Program-made: the position numbers and the translations under genes
The notes under the pieces: model-generated
Told to the model about the DNA's origin: nothing
Databases searched by the model: none
The model's input: the letters and a program-made list of their open reading frames with translations, nothing else
Source: Sternotherus odoratus
Lineage: Eukaryota; Chordata; Testudines; Kinosternidae
Length of the DNA stretch: 64,000 nt
Assembly (NCBI GenBank): GCA_032164245.1
Contig: JAVMKO010000007.1
Location: 2,728,001 to 2,792,000 of the forward strand
Direction of reading: 5' to 3'
In this document: positions 51,480 through 63,911 of the stretch, one piece after another
Layout of the letters: every line of letters begins with the position of its first letter
Numbering within the stretch: position 1 is the first letter of the stretch

Positions 51480-53446
51480 TGCACTACAAGAGAATAATGG
51501 CATGTTTTATGTCACATACATCAAAAATCTGCTAATGATTGTTCCTTATTCGAATTTGTCCTGTTTTCTTCACATTTGTTTGTATTCCTCTTGGGGAATG
51601 ACGATAGAGTCTCCCTGTGAACCTTAGATCAGATGCCAGCTGTTTTTTGAAAGGCTCACATTAAACATACATGGAGACAGTCCCTTTATTACTCAGGATC
51701 CTCTGAGTTTTGTCATGATTACTCAATGGAATAGTTCTGTAGTGTTGCTTATTCTTGTGATTTTATCACAAATCTCTTGATATTTGTTGGATTTCTGAAA
51801 GCCGCAAATCCCGGAGCCATGTGAATATGTGAGAATTTCAGTTGTCATTTTAAAACAAAAACTTAGTTTTGAGCCCTCCTGGTTGTGGAGAAAAGCTTAA
51901 AAATGTGATCTGAGTGCACCCCGAAGACTCAGAAACCAGAAGACAAAAACCCCTCAAATGTCTTGTATTATGTTTTTAAAATCTCATGATTTTGGGGGCC
52001 TTTCTTTTTGGTTAAAGTTTCCTGAGCAGCTGTGGGCAGGCTGCATGGAGCATGAGGATGGGCACTGAGGCAGGGATGTGGCTTGAGGGATTATCCTTTG
52101 GCCAAATGGCGGGGAGCTGTGTAGTGCTGGGGCCCAGAATTTGAGGGGAACAGGATTGGATGAAGCAAGGGCTTGGTGGTGGAGGGCAGGTCTGTGTCTA
52201 TGCAAAGGCATTGGTGTTAGGCTCTGCTGGTTGCTCCATCAGCTCTCTGGCACGCCAGGCCACAGTTCCGGGGGACCCATTTTTTCTCTACGGCACGATC
52301 AGTGTGTCAAGGCTGAGTCCCTGCTCTGGCACTTCGAGTGCAGAAGGTGGAGGGCCCTAAAAAGCGAATACGGGCCACTCCAGGCTGGTATTGAACTCCC
52401 CAGGTCACAGCTTCTCTCTGACCTTGGATGGTAGATGCTGCCACCACCCAAGTGAAAAAAAAACCCTTTGGAACCCAGAAAGGCGCACTTGAGAATTCCT
52501 CCCTGTGAGGTGCCCTCAAGCGTCTTCCACCCCCCTCTGGGGAAGAGCTGAGAAAGAAAACAAGGGAAACCAGCTGTTGCCACCAGCTAATTTAACAACA
52601 TGGGCACAAACCTCTTAGGACACCAAAAATCAAGTCTGTTCTTAAAAAAGGTAAATTTTATTAAAAAAACAGAAAGAAAGAAAATACATCTGGGACTTGG
52701 GCTTTGGCTAGATTTAAAGACCCACTTATAAAAATTAAACATCAAGAATAACCTTCTTGAGGTCTGCCGTAAAGGTTACAAGCAAAACAAAAACCTCTGA
52801 GGTTAGCACGGAGGAGTCCATGAGCTCTAAGAAATAAACCTAATCATGTCTTCCTACACATTTTCTGACCTACTTACATATCTGGGTTTCCAAATAAGCA
52901 GTTTCTAGGTATGAGTCTGATGATTTTCACACTTGGCCTACAGCTTCAAACAGCATAACTACTGCCCTGTTCCCCAGAGAACAGCCACCACAGACAAGTT
53001 TCCCCCCCAATTGTAAAAAGTTCTAGTCCTCTTGTTGGCTCTTTTGGTCAGGTGCCCACTCACTTCCCTTTACCTGTGCATGCAGTCTGACTTTTTAACC
53101 CTTCACAGGTAAAGCAAGTAGAGAACAGCTACCAAGAGGGATTCTATAGCTAGCCCCCTCTCATTTATCACACAGTGCATCAAGAGCACCCCATGGTGCT
53201 GCTGCCTCGGTGCATAGGGAGTACAGGTGGCAGCTTCAAGCAAGCTTTCCAAGTGCTGAGTTGCTGCTGAGGCACCAATCTCCGTCCCATCCTTCCAGAG
53301 TGTCCACATAGCATTGGTCTCTGCCCTCCACCAACCAAACCCACTTCATCAGTTGCCTAGTTCTTCTGACTTCTCCAATCCCAGGAGACCCATTTCAGGG
53401 GCTACTTAGGCATCTGAAAACTCTAGGTTTTTTGCAGATGATAACT
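51480..53446. other. Non-coding stretch, probably containing an unidentified old retroelement
   Basis: 52400-53130 includes CCAAAAATCAAGTCTGTTCTTAAAAAAGGTAAATTTTATTAAAAAAAC, text that I associate with repeated LTR-type sequence in turtle DNA, but I cannot place its ends. No coding is visible. Confidence 0.3.
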
Positions 53447-53455
53447 TAGAAATTA

Positions 53456-53589
53456 TCAGAAGGGTAGCTGTGTTAGTCTGGCACCTTAAAGACTAACATT
53501 TATATGGGCATAAGATTTCGTGGGGTATTAATTGGGCATAAACATCTGAAGAAGTGCAGTTTTTTACCCATGAAAGCTTATGCCCAACG
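53456..53589 (+). repeat. SINE with folded-back tail, 9-bp target duplication
   Basis: The head (GGGTAGCTGTGTTAGTCTGG) joins directly to CACCTTAAAGACTAACATT. The tail GGGCATAAGATTTCGTGGGG is inverted later as ACCCATGAAAGCTTATGCCC. TAGAAATTA flanks the unit at 53447-53455 and 53590-53598. It lacks the SINE segment between head and CACCTTAAAG (about 25 bases). Confidence 0.8.
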
Positions 53590-53659
53590 TAGAAATTAGC
53601 TGACAACAACACTGTATCTATAAAGAAAGAATAAATATATATACAAACATCAGTTAAAG

Positions 53660-54316
53660 ACGTGTACAGGCCAGAAAGGGTTAACTCTGCTTTGCAGGCT
53701 GAGGAAGCCCCACCCCTCCAAACCTGCTGGGCATGTTCACCCTGGAGGCACTATATAAAAGGTAGCAACCCAGCTCAGTCTGGGGAGACTGCTGACAGGG
53801 AAGGATGCAGGCTGCAATTTCCCTGCTGGGAGTTGCCACAAACCTCGACTATGGGAGTATGTCTCACAGAGTTCCTGACTGGAGACTCCAGGCTGCCTGA
53901 CGAGCTTAGAGAAAGGATGGCACTGGTGGGAGCCCGGCCATTTGGGGACCCGAGGGAGTTTCGACAAGGGGGAAAGGGTAAGAACCAGCCCCGGGGTCTC
54001 AAACTCTTTTCCGGTGAGTGAGCCAGGGGGATTGGTCAGCATGTCTTGGGAGGATCCCCGCTGACTTGGTCGTGAGCACCCCCACCACTGCCAGGGTCCT
54101 GGGCTGGGGCTTGGAGGAGCAGGGAGGGTCCGAGTGCGTTTACCCGGAGCACCACAGTGATGCCCCACTCCTCCAATGGGACAGCCAGGCGCACAATCTC
54201 ACAGAGGAGGGCCACTTCCCTGGCTCTGGCCATTGGGCCATGCTGCCCTGATGGGAAGGGCCACTCACTGACTGGTTGCTAAGTAATACTATCCCATGTT
54301 ATAGTAAGGGTCGTTG
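53660..54316 (+). promoter_or_regulatory. TATA-containing block, possibly an LTR remnant
   Basis: CACTATATAAAAGGTAGC at 53749-53766 is a strong TATA box. The following text (CAGTCTGGGGAGACTGCTGACAGG) and a donor-like CCGGTGAGTGAG at 54011 resemble the promoter and leader of a retroelement. I could not find paired ends. The 119-codon frame at 53662-54021 is not recognised. Confidence 0.3.
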
Positions 54317-54324
54317 GTGTAGGA

Positions 54325-55304
54325 CAGTGATGGCGAACCCGTGGCACGCGTGCCGCTGCCGGCACGCCGAGCCGTCTCTGTGGGCACGCCGTCAAAACGC
54401 CGGAGCAGAGGGGCGGGGTCAGTAAGAGGCGAGCGGGTGGTGGAGGAGGAAGTGAAAGGACGGCCGGAGCCCGGGAAGGAGAGCGGAGGCGGGGCCGAGG
54501 CAGGAGGCGAGGCAAGGCAAGAAGGAGAGCGGAGGCGGGGCCGAGGGGCGAGGCGAGGCGAGGCAGGAGGCGCCGCCGCCGCCGGGCGAGGCGAGGCAGG
54601 AGGCGGCGAGAGGCGGCGAGAGGCGCCGCGAGGCAAGGCAAGGCAAGGCAGGAGGCGGCGCTGCCGCCGCGCGAGGCGAGGCGAGGCGAGGCGAGGCGAG
54701 GCGAGGCGAGGCGAGGCGAGGCGAGGCGAGGCGAGGCGAGGCGAGGCGAGGCGAGGCGGGGGGGAGGCAAGGCAAGGCAAGGCGGGGGGAAGGCAAGGCA
54801 AGGCAGGGGGGGGGAAGGCAAGGCAAGGCAGGGGGGGAGGGAAGGCAAGGCAAGGGGGGGGAGGGAAGGCAAGGCAAGGGGGGGGAGGGAAGGCAAGGCA
54901 AGGGGGGGGAGGGAAGGCAAGGCGAGGGGGGGAGGCAAGGCAAGGCGAGGGGGGGAGGCAAGGCAAGGCGAGGGGGGGAGGCGCGAGGCAAGGCGAGGGG
55001 GGGAGGCGCGAGGCAAGGCGAGGGGGGGAGGCGCGAGGCAAGGCGAGGGGGGGAGGCGCGAGGCAAGGCGAGGGGGGGAGAGGCGAGGCAAGGCGAGGGG
55101 GGGAGAGGCGAGGCAAGGCGAGGGGAGGCAAGGCCGGGGGGGGGGGGCGAGCCGCGCTGCTGAGGCCGGGGGGGGGGGGTGAGCCGCGCTGCTGAGGCCG
55201 GGGGGGAGTCCCGAGTCGAGCGGGGGTGTTGGCACTTTGAAAAAAAACAAGTCGTTTTGGTTTGCAGTTTGGGCACTTGGGCTCAAAAAGGTTTGCCATC
55301 ACTG
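54325..55304. mobile_element. hAT MITE expanded by GAGGC repeats
   Basis: The ends CAGTGATGGCGAACCCGTGG and AAAAAGGTTTGCCATCACTG are inverted repeats with perfect GTGTAGGA duplications (54317-54324, 55305-55312). Between 54460 and 55150 it is a purine-rich tandem array: GCGAG units (pure run about 54671-54757), then AAGGCAAGGCAGGGGGGGA and AGGGGGGGAGGCGCGAGGCAAGGCG units. Long alanine/proline or arginine/glycine frames on both strands (285-352 codons) are artefacts. Confidence 0.95.
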
Positions 55305-55312
55305 GTGTAGGA

Positions 55313-56547
55313 CCTGACCGGCTGCAGAATCGCCTCCACCCTTCCATCTAACCCTATGTGACCCAACACCTTGTGACGGGGTGTACCTACCCCACAACAA
55401 CATTTTTTAAATTTATGTAAATTTAAAACAGTCGGGAGATAATATAGCACGATATTCCCAATGTCAAGGCTTGAAGTACCAGTTTTGGAGCCTTAACACA
55501 GATATCAGAAACACGAGTTACTCATTCTTAGATGAAATTTGATCAATTCACTAGGAAGATTTTTTTAAATTCCTGCCCTAGCTTAACCTTGAAAGCCAAA
55601 TTGGGTTCTTTCTGCCTCTTTCATCTTCACCAGTAATGCAGTTCACAATTCTGTTGATATGTGAGACCAAACAGAGTACAGCTTGCTTTCCGTAACCATT
55701 ATTGGTTCTTGCACCATTAAGAGTAAAAACATGTTTGTAGCCATTAAATAAAGGGATTTGACTTGATATAGAAAGTTGAAGTATTTGGTGGTGGTGACAT
55801 TTTTACAGAGCTACTTTTCTCACCACAACTGGACTTTAAAGAAGAAAACAACATTTATTATTGTTAGGCTGGATATATATACCAATGAACAACCTTATTA
55901 TCCACCATCTAAGTCATTAGCTAAGAGAATGTGCAGTTTTGGGCATGGAGTAGCAGAATGGGGATCGGGGCTGAGAAACATTTCAGCTCTTGTCCTTGTC
56001 TACATTACCACTTCAGTATAATTTATGTCACTCTGGGGTGTGAATAAGCCTCCCCCCCCTTGAGCGATGTAAGTTACACCTACCTAAGCGCCAGTGTGGA
56101 CAGTGCTATGTTGGCGGAAGAGCTTCTCCTACCGACACCTACCACCACTCGCAGAGTTGGAGTTGTTATGCTGAGGGGAGAGAGGCATAGAGTGTCTTCA
56201 CCAGATGTGCGACAGCGGCGCAACTGATGTAGTGCTTCTAGCCCTAATATCTTCTGACATTTTGTGGCAAGTCACTTCAGGGACACTGGTTAGGTTTAAA
56301 ATTTTAATGTATATTCCTGCTTTGTTACAATTGAAATAATTGTAGAAAAATCTAGATTACTTTCTATCAGTTAGGCTACTTTCTTTTTGTAGTTCACCAA
56401 ACTTCAAATAGATTATTTAGCTTTTGGAAACATCCTTCTAGGGCAAGATCCCGTGAGTTTGTACTGTATCTGGTTGGGGCTCTGGGGGGGGTGTGTTACC
56501 CTACTACAACTAATGCATTAGAAACCGACTTTAAACAGAAGTGAAAC
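55313..56547. other. Intron-like stretch
   Basis: TTGTGACGGGGTGTACCTACCCCACA at 55371-55396 resembles the start of an LTR of the kind at 40524 but I see no second end. The rest is AT-rich unique sequence. Confidence 0.35.
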
Positions 56548-56560
56548 TGACACTTTAAAG

Positions 56561-56722
56561 GTAACAAAGAGTCCTCTGGCACCTTAAAGACTAACTAAAG
56601 TATCGAAGTGGGTATTAGCCCACGAAAGCTTATGCTTCAATACTTTAGTTAGTCTTTAAGGTGCCACAGGACTCTTTGTTACCTCTGCTATTCCAGACTA
56701 ACACGGCTACCTCTCTGATTCT
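56561..56722. repeat. Palindromic SINE dimer with 13-bp target duplication
   Basis: The left arm GGTAACAAAGAGTCCTCTGG, CACCTTAAAGACTAACTAAAG is inverted at CTTTAGTTAGTCTTTAAGGTG, CCACAGGACTCTTTGTTACC. The centre holds GAAGTGGGTATTAGCCCACG. The right arm continues into the SINE head (CTATTCCAGACTAACACGG). TGACACTTTAAAG flanks the unit at 56548-56560 and 56723-56735. Both arms share the private AACTAAAGTAT variant. Confidence 0.9.
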
Positions 56723-56739
56723 TGACACTTTAAAGTCAC

Positions 56740-58600
<1,861 letters not shown>

Positions 58601-58641
58601 AACAAAACTTTCTTCCTCCACCCACCTTTCTCTCCTCAGCC

Positions 58642-59035
58642 TGCGCAGCTGAAACAGCGTAAACCCCACTGCAAGCCGTGCCCTGGTTTCAGTGCTGTCA
58701 TTTCTGCAGGAAAACCACGGTCCAGTTTAGCACAGTTGCTAGCATCACATTCTGTAAACAGTGCAGAAAGCCAGGCCTCTCAGCCGCCACCCTCCCGCAC
58801 TTCCATTGGAAACCCAGAGACAGAACAATGGATCAAGTCCCTTCTCAGTCCAAATCAAACCCATGTTAATCCTCAGAATGCACTAGCACTACAAGTTCTA
58901 AGTAACAAGCTTGGTCATGGGCTTTGGGAAGAAGGACTGGGACACACTAATGATAAGAAGGCCTCTGGCACGGCTGCACATCTGAGGCTGCTGTTTCAGA
59001 GGGTGAAGTGGCAGAAGAGTTTGATCCCTGCCTAG
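58642..59035 (+). pseudogene. Orphan protein-like open frame with terminal stop
   Basis: After a strong pyrimidine tract and acceptor-like CTCTCCTCAG (ends 58641) one frame is open to TAG at 59033-59035. It encodes text with real-protein character: GKPRSSLAQLLASHSVNSAE, then GNPETEQWIKSLLSPNQTHV and NPQNALALQVLSNKLG, ending QRVKWQKSLIPA. It has no methionine at its start. It cannot be spliced in phase after the exon ending at 50369, which carries two bases. It may be an alternative last exon, an exon of another gene, or a 5'-truncated retrocopy. A faint resemblance to the SLAQL segment in short HBS1L isoforms is only an impression. Confidence 0.35.
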
Positions 59036-59039
59036 ATCT

Positions 59040-60002
59040 AGGTTGCCTCCTGGACCCAGGGTAACATTTTCATTAGCACCTAAGTTCCATTTTCAAAAGT
59101 GACTTAAAGACTTAGCCCAACCCCTGTTGACTTTCAATGAGATGCAAGCTCCTAAATCACATAGGCCAGTTTGAAAATGTTAAACCAGGGTATGCCCCTA
59201 ATCAGAAGATGGCCGAGGACCAGGAAATCTGAGGGAAGGAAGATTGCTTGTTAGAAGTCTGACGAAGACCAAACAACCTCACTTGGTTGCCTTCAGTTTC
59301 TTGAGTACCTTCTCCTTCTTTGACTTAGAGATCAGAGTCCTCCACGGGGAGGTTTAGAACCCGCGTCTGGCCATCTGCAGAAAGTCTGAACAGAAAAGGC
59401 CACTTAAATTTTAATACTTCCGGTGCTGGGTGTTTACTTGTGTCTTCTCTATGTTGCATTAGTGTATTAGGTTGCATTTAATAGAGATTTGTATTAGTTT
59501 TTCCTCTTAAGGCCCTGACACTGCACTGGGATTGTGTGGGCCGAGTTGGATCCAGGGACATGCTCCCTGCTGGACAGGGACCTAAGCTCCCGGTGAAGCA
59601 TCTTATCTACTATAATTCCTTTTGTGTGGTAGTCAGTAGAGGTGCTGTGAGGGGGGAGCGAGATGTGTCTGTATTAGTACTCTTGCTCAGAAAAGCACAC
59701 TATATCCCTGGACGCAGCAAGCTGATGTTTCTTAGTAAACATCATTTTATTCTTTTCTCCCGAGAGTTATTTCCTCCTTCCTCAGAACTGTAGAACACCA
59801 GCGAGGAAGACTGTGTCAGTTCTGGACTGCAGCACAGTGCTGGCACCAAAGTATCAGTTCTGCTTTGTATTCCAGTAACTAGAACTCAAAACTGTTGAGA
59901 CCCTTTTTATGTGTGTGACTCACTCACGGGGAAAACAAGCAGATTTACTCAACAGTTCTAATCAAACAAAAGTAAAACCAACTCTTTTTGGTTTATTCCT
60001 AG
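59040..60002. other. Intron end, upstream of exon 60003
   Basis: Unique sequence. It ends in a good pyrimidine tract and acceptor (CTCTTTTTGGTTTATTCCTAG). Confidence 0.45.
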
Positions 60003-60395
60003 GATCATGGAGGAGGAAGAAGCAGCCACGGGAGGATATGAAGATGTCCTTGAGCAAAGGCATGCAGAAGTCTCCATTGATGTGTATAGCTCACAGTTTG
60101 AAAACATTCTAGACAATGCTTCTTTATATTATAGTGCGGAATCCCTGGAGACTTTATACTCGGAACCCGATAGCTACTTCAGTTTTGAAATGCCACTCAC
60201 GCCGATGATCCAGCAGCGGATCAAGGAAGGCAGTCAGTTCTTAGAAAGAACTTCTGCTTCAGGGCAGCAAGATGTCTGTAAGCTTCCCACAAATGGCGAG
60301 ATCAAGAGTCAATGCGGAGAGATCTCCAGTGGACTAAGGGACGTAAGTGACACCCTCTTCACAGGAGACGTCACAGAGGTTACTCATTTGGACAG
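60003..60395 (+). CDS. Internal exon of the same unrecognised gene
   Basis: 393 bases between an acceptor (TTTGGTTTATTCCTAG) and a donor (GACAG|GTAAAC). The first base completes the AG carried from the exon ending at 50369 (arginine), and 130 codons follow, leaving two bases again. Residues 2-30 are acidic (MEEEEAATGGYEDVLEQ). The middle is rich in aromatic residues and serine: SSQFENILDNASLYYSAESL, ETLYSEPDSYFSFEMPLTP, then MIQQRIKEGSQFLERTS. That patterned stretch looks conserved and may be a binding segment, unlike the bland exon before it. LYYSAES (60124-60144) resembles a phospho-FFAT motif. The gene must continue downstream of the window or in exons I cannot see. Function not recognised. 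Confidence 0.8.
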
Positions 60396-62170
60396 GTAAA
60401 CATTTTTTATTTTTTTTTTAACAGGCATTTCCTTCTGCAGCATATCTCAGTACTCATTTTGGAATTATTAACGATGAACATTTTAAAACAGGGTGTATAA
60501 CTGTGTCTGGTGAAATAAATGATGCAGGGAAAGAGAGAAGCCAGACAGACTTGCCTTTTTTTGCAGAAATGGACAGATTTCACTACCAACCACTTGTAGG
60601 CTTTGCTGTGATATCTGTGTAACTACCAGTAGCTGGACCGTAAGGTTCATCTCGAGAAGGTGGGGTTTGCCAGAAGGCTGTCAGTGTGCCAGCAGCCCAT
60701 GCTCTCAGATCATCCCCAGTTGTGCCTGATTTCAGAAGCAGTAATTTTACGAAAGACTTATAAAAACCCCTTGATCTGAATGGTAAAGGCATGTGTGCAC
60801 AATTAAATATCTGTCACGAAATCCTGACCTCCTTGAAGCCAATGGGAGGTTTGCCATTGTGTTTAGTTGAGTCAGGAGTTCCCTCCCCTTACCCATGGAT
60901 TCAGAAGTACTCCGTTTCCCACAGGGTGTCCAATGCCATATGTTAGAAACTGTAGAAGAGAGACTGAGAAGAGTATATAACAATTTATTACAAAGTACAA
61001 AAATACTGCACGCTGCCTGCTATGTGAGGAGAAAGACAAATGAGAGAAGAGTGATAGGGAAAATGCAAGAGGCTGCAGCATATTTGTAGGCAGTTCCTTG
61101 TTTTTTGGAACCCCTGTCTGGTCAGCCAGACATCATGCTCTGTGCTGGGTTGGAGGCTGAAGAGTGCAGGGTGGGGGTGAGGGGAGGAAAGAGAGGCAAA
61201 TGAGACCCAGAAGTAATAAACTCAAATTGTTTCCAATCTGCCAGCCTATCGATAGGGGCAGGAAGCCCTCGTGCTTAGAGTGGTGCACCGTCAGTCGTAC
61301 ACATACAACAACCCCGGAAGCTACAGATGACTCTTGATGAGGGGGAGCTCAGATTGCTGCATGAGCCACTCAAGAAGGGTTTAAAGGCTTTGCCGCACAA
61401 AGTGGAAAGATGGAACCAAAAGTAGACTGATGCCAGCTGGACTGTGTAGGGCGGGGTGTTGTCACAAAGGTAGGCTAGAGAAAGCAGTATGCACACCGTG
61501 GATGCTGTTCCTTGGGGAACAGCGAGACCAGGAAGGGCTGGCCTGGTACGATTGTGCCAGGCTGCGTATGTTAGGATACAGCGTGTGCATTGACTTCGCT
61601 TCTTTTATTACTTTTGTGCTATGCTCACAAAGTTAACCCTTAGAAATAGAATAGAAATACTGTCTGCTATCGAATAAAGGGTATTAAAAGGTCAGGCTAA
61701 CTGTGCAGGGACACTCTCAGTAGCTTAGATCCATCATTTCGTTATTTTTCTCTCCCTCAATTGTTTTTTGTAACAAGCCTTGGACAATGTTGTACTGTTG
61801 GAAGTAAATAGGCACAAAGCAATTGCAGACATGCTGCAAACAGCATGAGGCCAGAGACCTGTATAGTTCCCAACACTGGCAGCTCTGAATTCCACAGAAA
61901 TGCTGCTCCGTGGCATTGCCCCGAGACATGATTGCAGAAAGGCAAGGTAAATGGGCAAATCCCCGTGAGCAGTTGTTACATTAATTCAGCTCCTAGCAGC
62001 CAAAGAATTGAAAGGACCTCTCTGGGAAGTGCCCAGACTGGCCCTTCAGGATATGTTTACACTGCAAGGGAAGACCAGGATTAGTAGAACTCAAGTTAGC
62101 AGACCTTGGGCTTGAGCATCTCTCCTCATGTCTAACCCAGGCAATTGTTGAACCCCTGGGTCCCAGCCTA
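60396..62170. other. Intron-like stretch, no gene seen
   Basis: Unique AT-balanced sequence with no recognised repeats and no exon that fits phase. Confidence 0.4.
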
Positions 62171-63000
62171 AGTTCCCTCTAAGCTGTGTGGCCGTGCAGC
62201 TGCTTATTAAGCACGGCCAGAGTGGGCTGCTCTCAGAGGCTGAGCATCCCACGGCTGGGGTGCAGGGCCCCGAGCCTGCTCTGGGAGGGGCAGTGGCAGC
62301 TCACATGCGCGGGCGCCTCAGAGCCCAAGGGGGTAGCCGGGGCCGACACCAGCGATGCATCTGCTGCAGGGGGCGCCGGGTCGCAGCCCAGGAGGAGGGG
62401 TAGTGTTACCATATTTGAACTTTCAAAACAGAGGACACTGCATGGAGGTTGTAGCCCCACTCCCATCCACTCCCTCCCATTTTCCACCCGGAATGCTCCC
62501 CACAGAATCCCCAACCCATCTAACCTCCCGTCCTCCTTGTTCCCTGATTACCCCCTCCCGGGACCCCTGCCCCTAACCTCCCCCTGGGACTCCTCCCCCT
62601 ATCTAAGCCTCCCTTTTCCTTGTCCCCGACTGCCCATCCTGACACCTCCCCACCCTAACTGCTCCCATAGGACCACATCCCCTACCTGTCCCCTGACTGC
62701 CCTGACCCCTATCCACACCTCCACCCCCTGACAGACCACTGGGACTCCTACGCCTATCCAACCACTCCCTGTCCCCTCACTGCCCCCGCAGAACTCCTGA
62801 CCCATCTAACCCGCCCTGCTCCCTGTCCCTTGACTGCCCCAACCCCTTTCCACACCCCTGCCAGGCCCCCTCCCCCACCCCCCCAAACCACAAACCCATC
62901 CAACCCCCCCGCCCCTTGACTGCCCCCTCCAGAGACCCCTTGCCCTTCTCCAATCCCCCGGCACGCTACCACAGACACGCTACTGCAGACATGCTGCACG
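62171..63000. repeat. C-rich dispersed repeat block
   Basis: 62172-62340 starts TTCCCTCTAAGCTGTGTGGCC with an internal CGTGCAGC..GCACGGCC inversion. 62405-62980 starts TTACCATATTTGAACTTTC and is then C-rich (CCCCTGACTGCCCC, CCAACCC) like the hAT interiors at 2410 and 50852, but without their ends. No coding. Confidence 0.45.
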
Positions 63001-63264
63001 CTCCCCTGTGGAGCTGGAGGCCCTGAGACGAGCGGCCCATCCAGCGATCTGGGCTGTGGAGGGCGTGGCTGCTCCCTGCTAGCGGCCCTGCCTCCTTTGC
63101 AGGGCTTCTGCCCTTCTGCGTGCGCCGTGCCGACTGCCTGGGGCTTGCCGCCGACACAAGCACGATGCTCTGGGTGCCTCCTGAAGACGGCCCTTCCCTG
63201 CCGAGCCAGGCAGCCGTGCCGGCCGCTTGGGAAGCACTTACTCTGTAGCTTACATGGAGTAAAC

Positions 63265-63845
63265 TCATGTTCTCCTCTATATCACTGATAGAGAGATATA
63301 CACAGGTGTTTGCACTCCCAGGTATTAATCACTTAATCTGTGTTTATTAATAAACAAAAGTGATTTTATTAAATATAAAAAGTAGGTTTTAAGTGATTTC
63401 AAGTTATAAATGTCAGAACAAAGTAAGTCACAAGGCAAAATAAAACGAAATACGCAAGTCTCAGCTAAATATATTAAGAAACTGATTACAGGTAATATTT
63501 AACCCTCAGAGATGTTCCAGTAAGTTTCTTTCAGACACTAGACTGCATCATAGTCTGGCCCCAATCCTTTCCCATGGTACAGTCCTTGTTTGTTCCAGCA
63601 GACATCTCAGGTGGTGAGCAGGGGTTTTCTCGTGACTGGCAGCCCCTTTTCTCCTGCTCCACCCCCCTTTTGTAGCTTTGTCACAAGGTGGGAGTCTCTT
63701 GTGTCTCTGGGTCCCCACCCCTCCTTTTAAATGGGAAAGTACCAAATTTAAGATGGATTTCATTATCAGGTGACAAGGTCACGTGTCACTGTAAGACCCG
63801 TAGTCTCCATTCCCCATGGGCTGGCCCACATGTACACCGGAAGGC
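63265..63845. repeat. Unidentified dispersed repeat, LTR-like text
   Basis: TTATTAATAAACAAAAGTGATTTTATTAAATATAAAAAGTAGG and AACAAAGTAAGTCACAAGGCAAAATAAAA are sequences I associate with a repeated turtle retroelement, in the antisense direction. I could not define ends or a target duplication. Confidence 0.3.
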
Positions 63846-63911
63846 TTTCAGATAACTAAGGCCACTGTTTTTGGAGCACCCTTAATGGCCTCCACTTAAT
63901 ATGACAGGTTC

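Noticed and set aside
54279..55347. Open frames of 284-352 codons on both strands, proline/alanine or arginine/glycine-rich
   Set aside because: They come from GAGGC-type tandem repeats whose units lack stops in several frames, inside a hAT MITE with clear ends.
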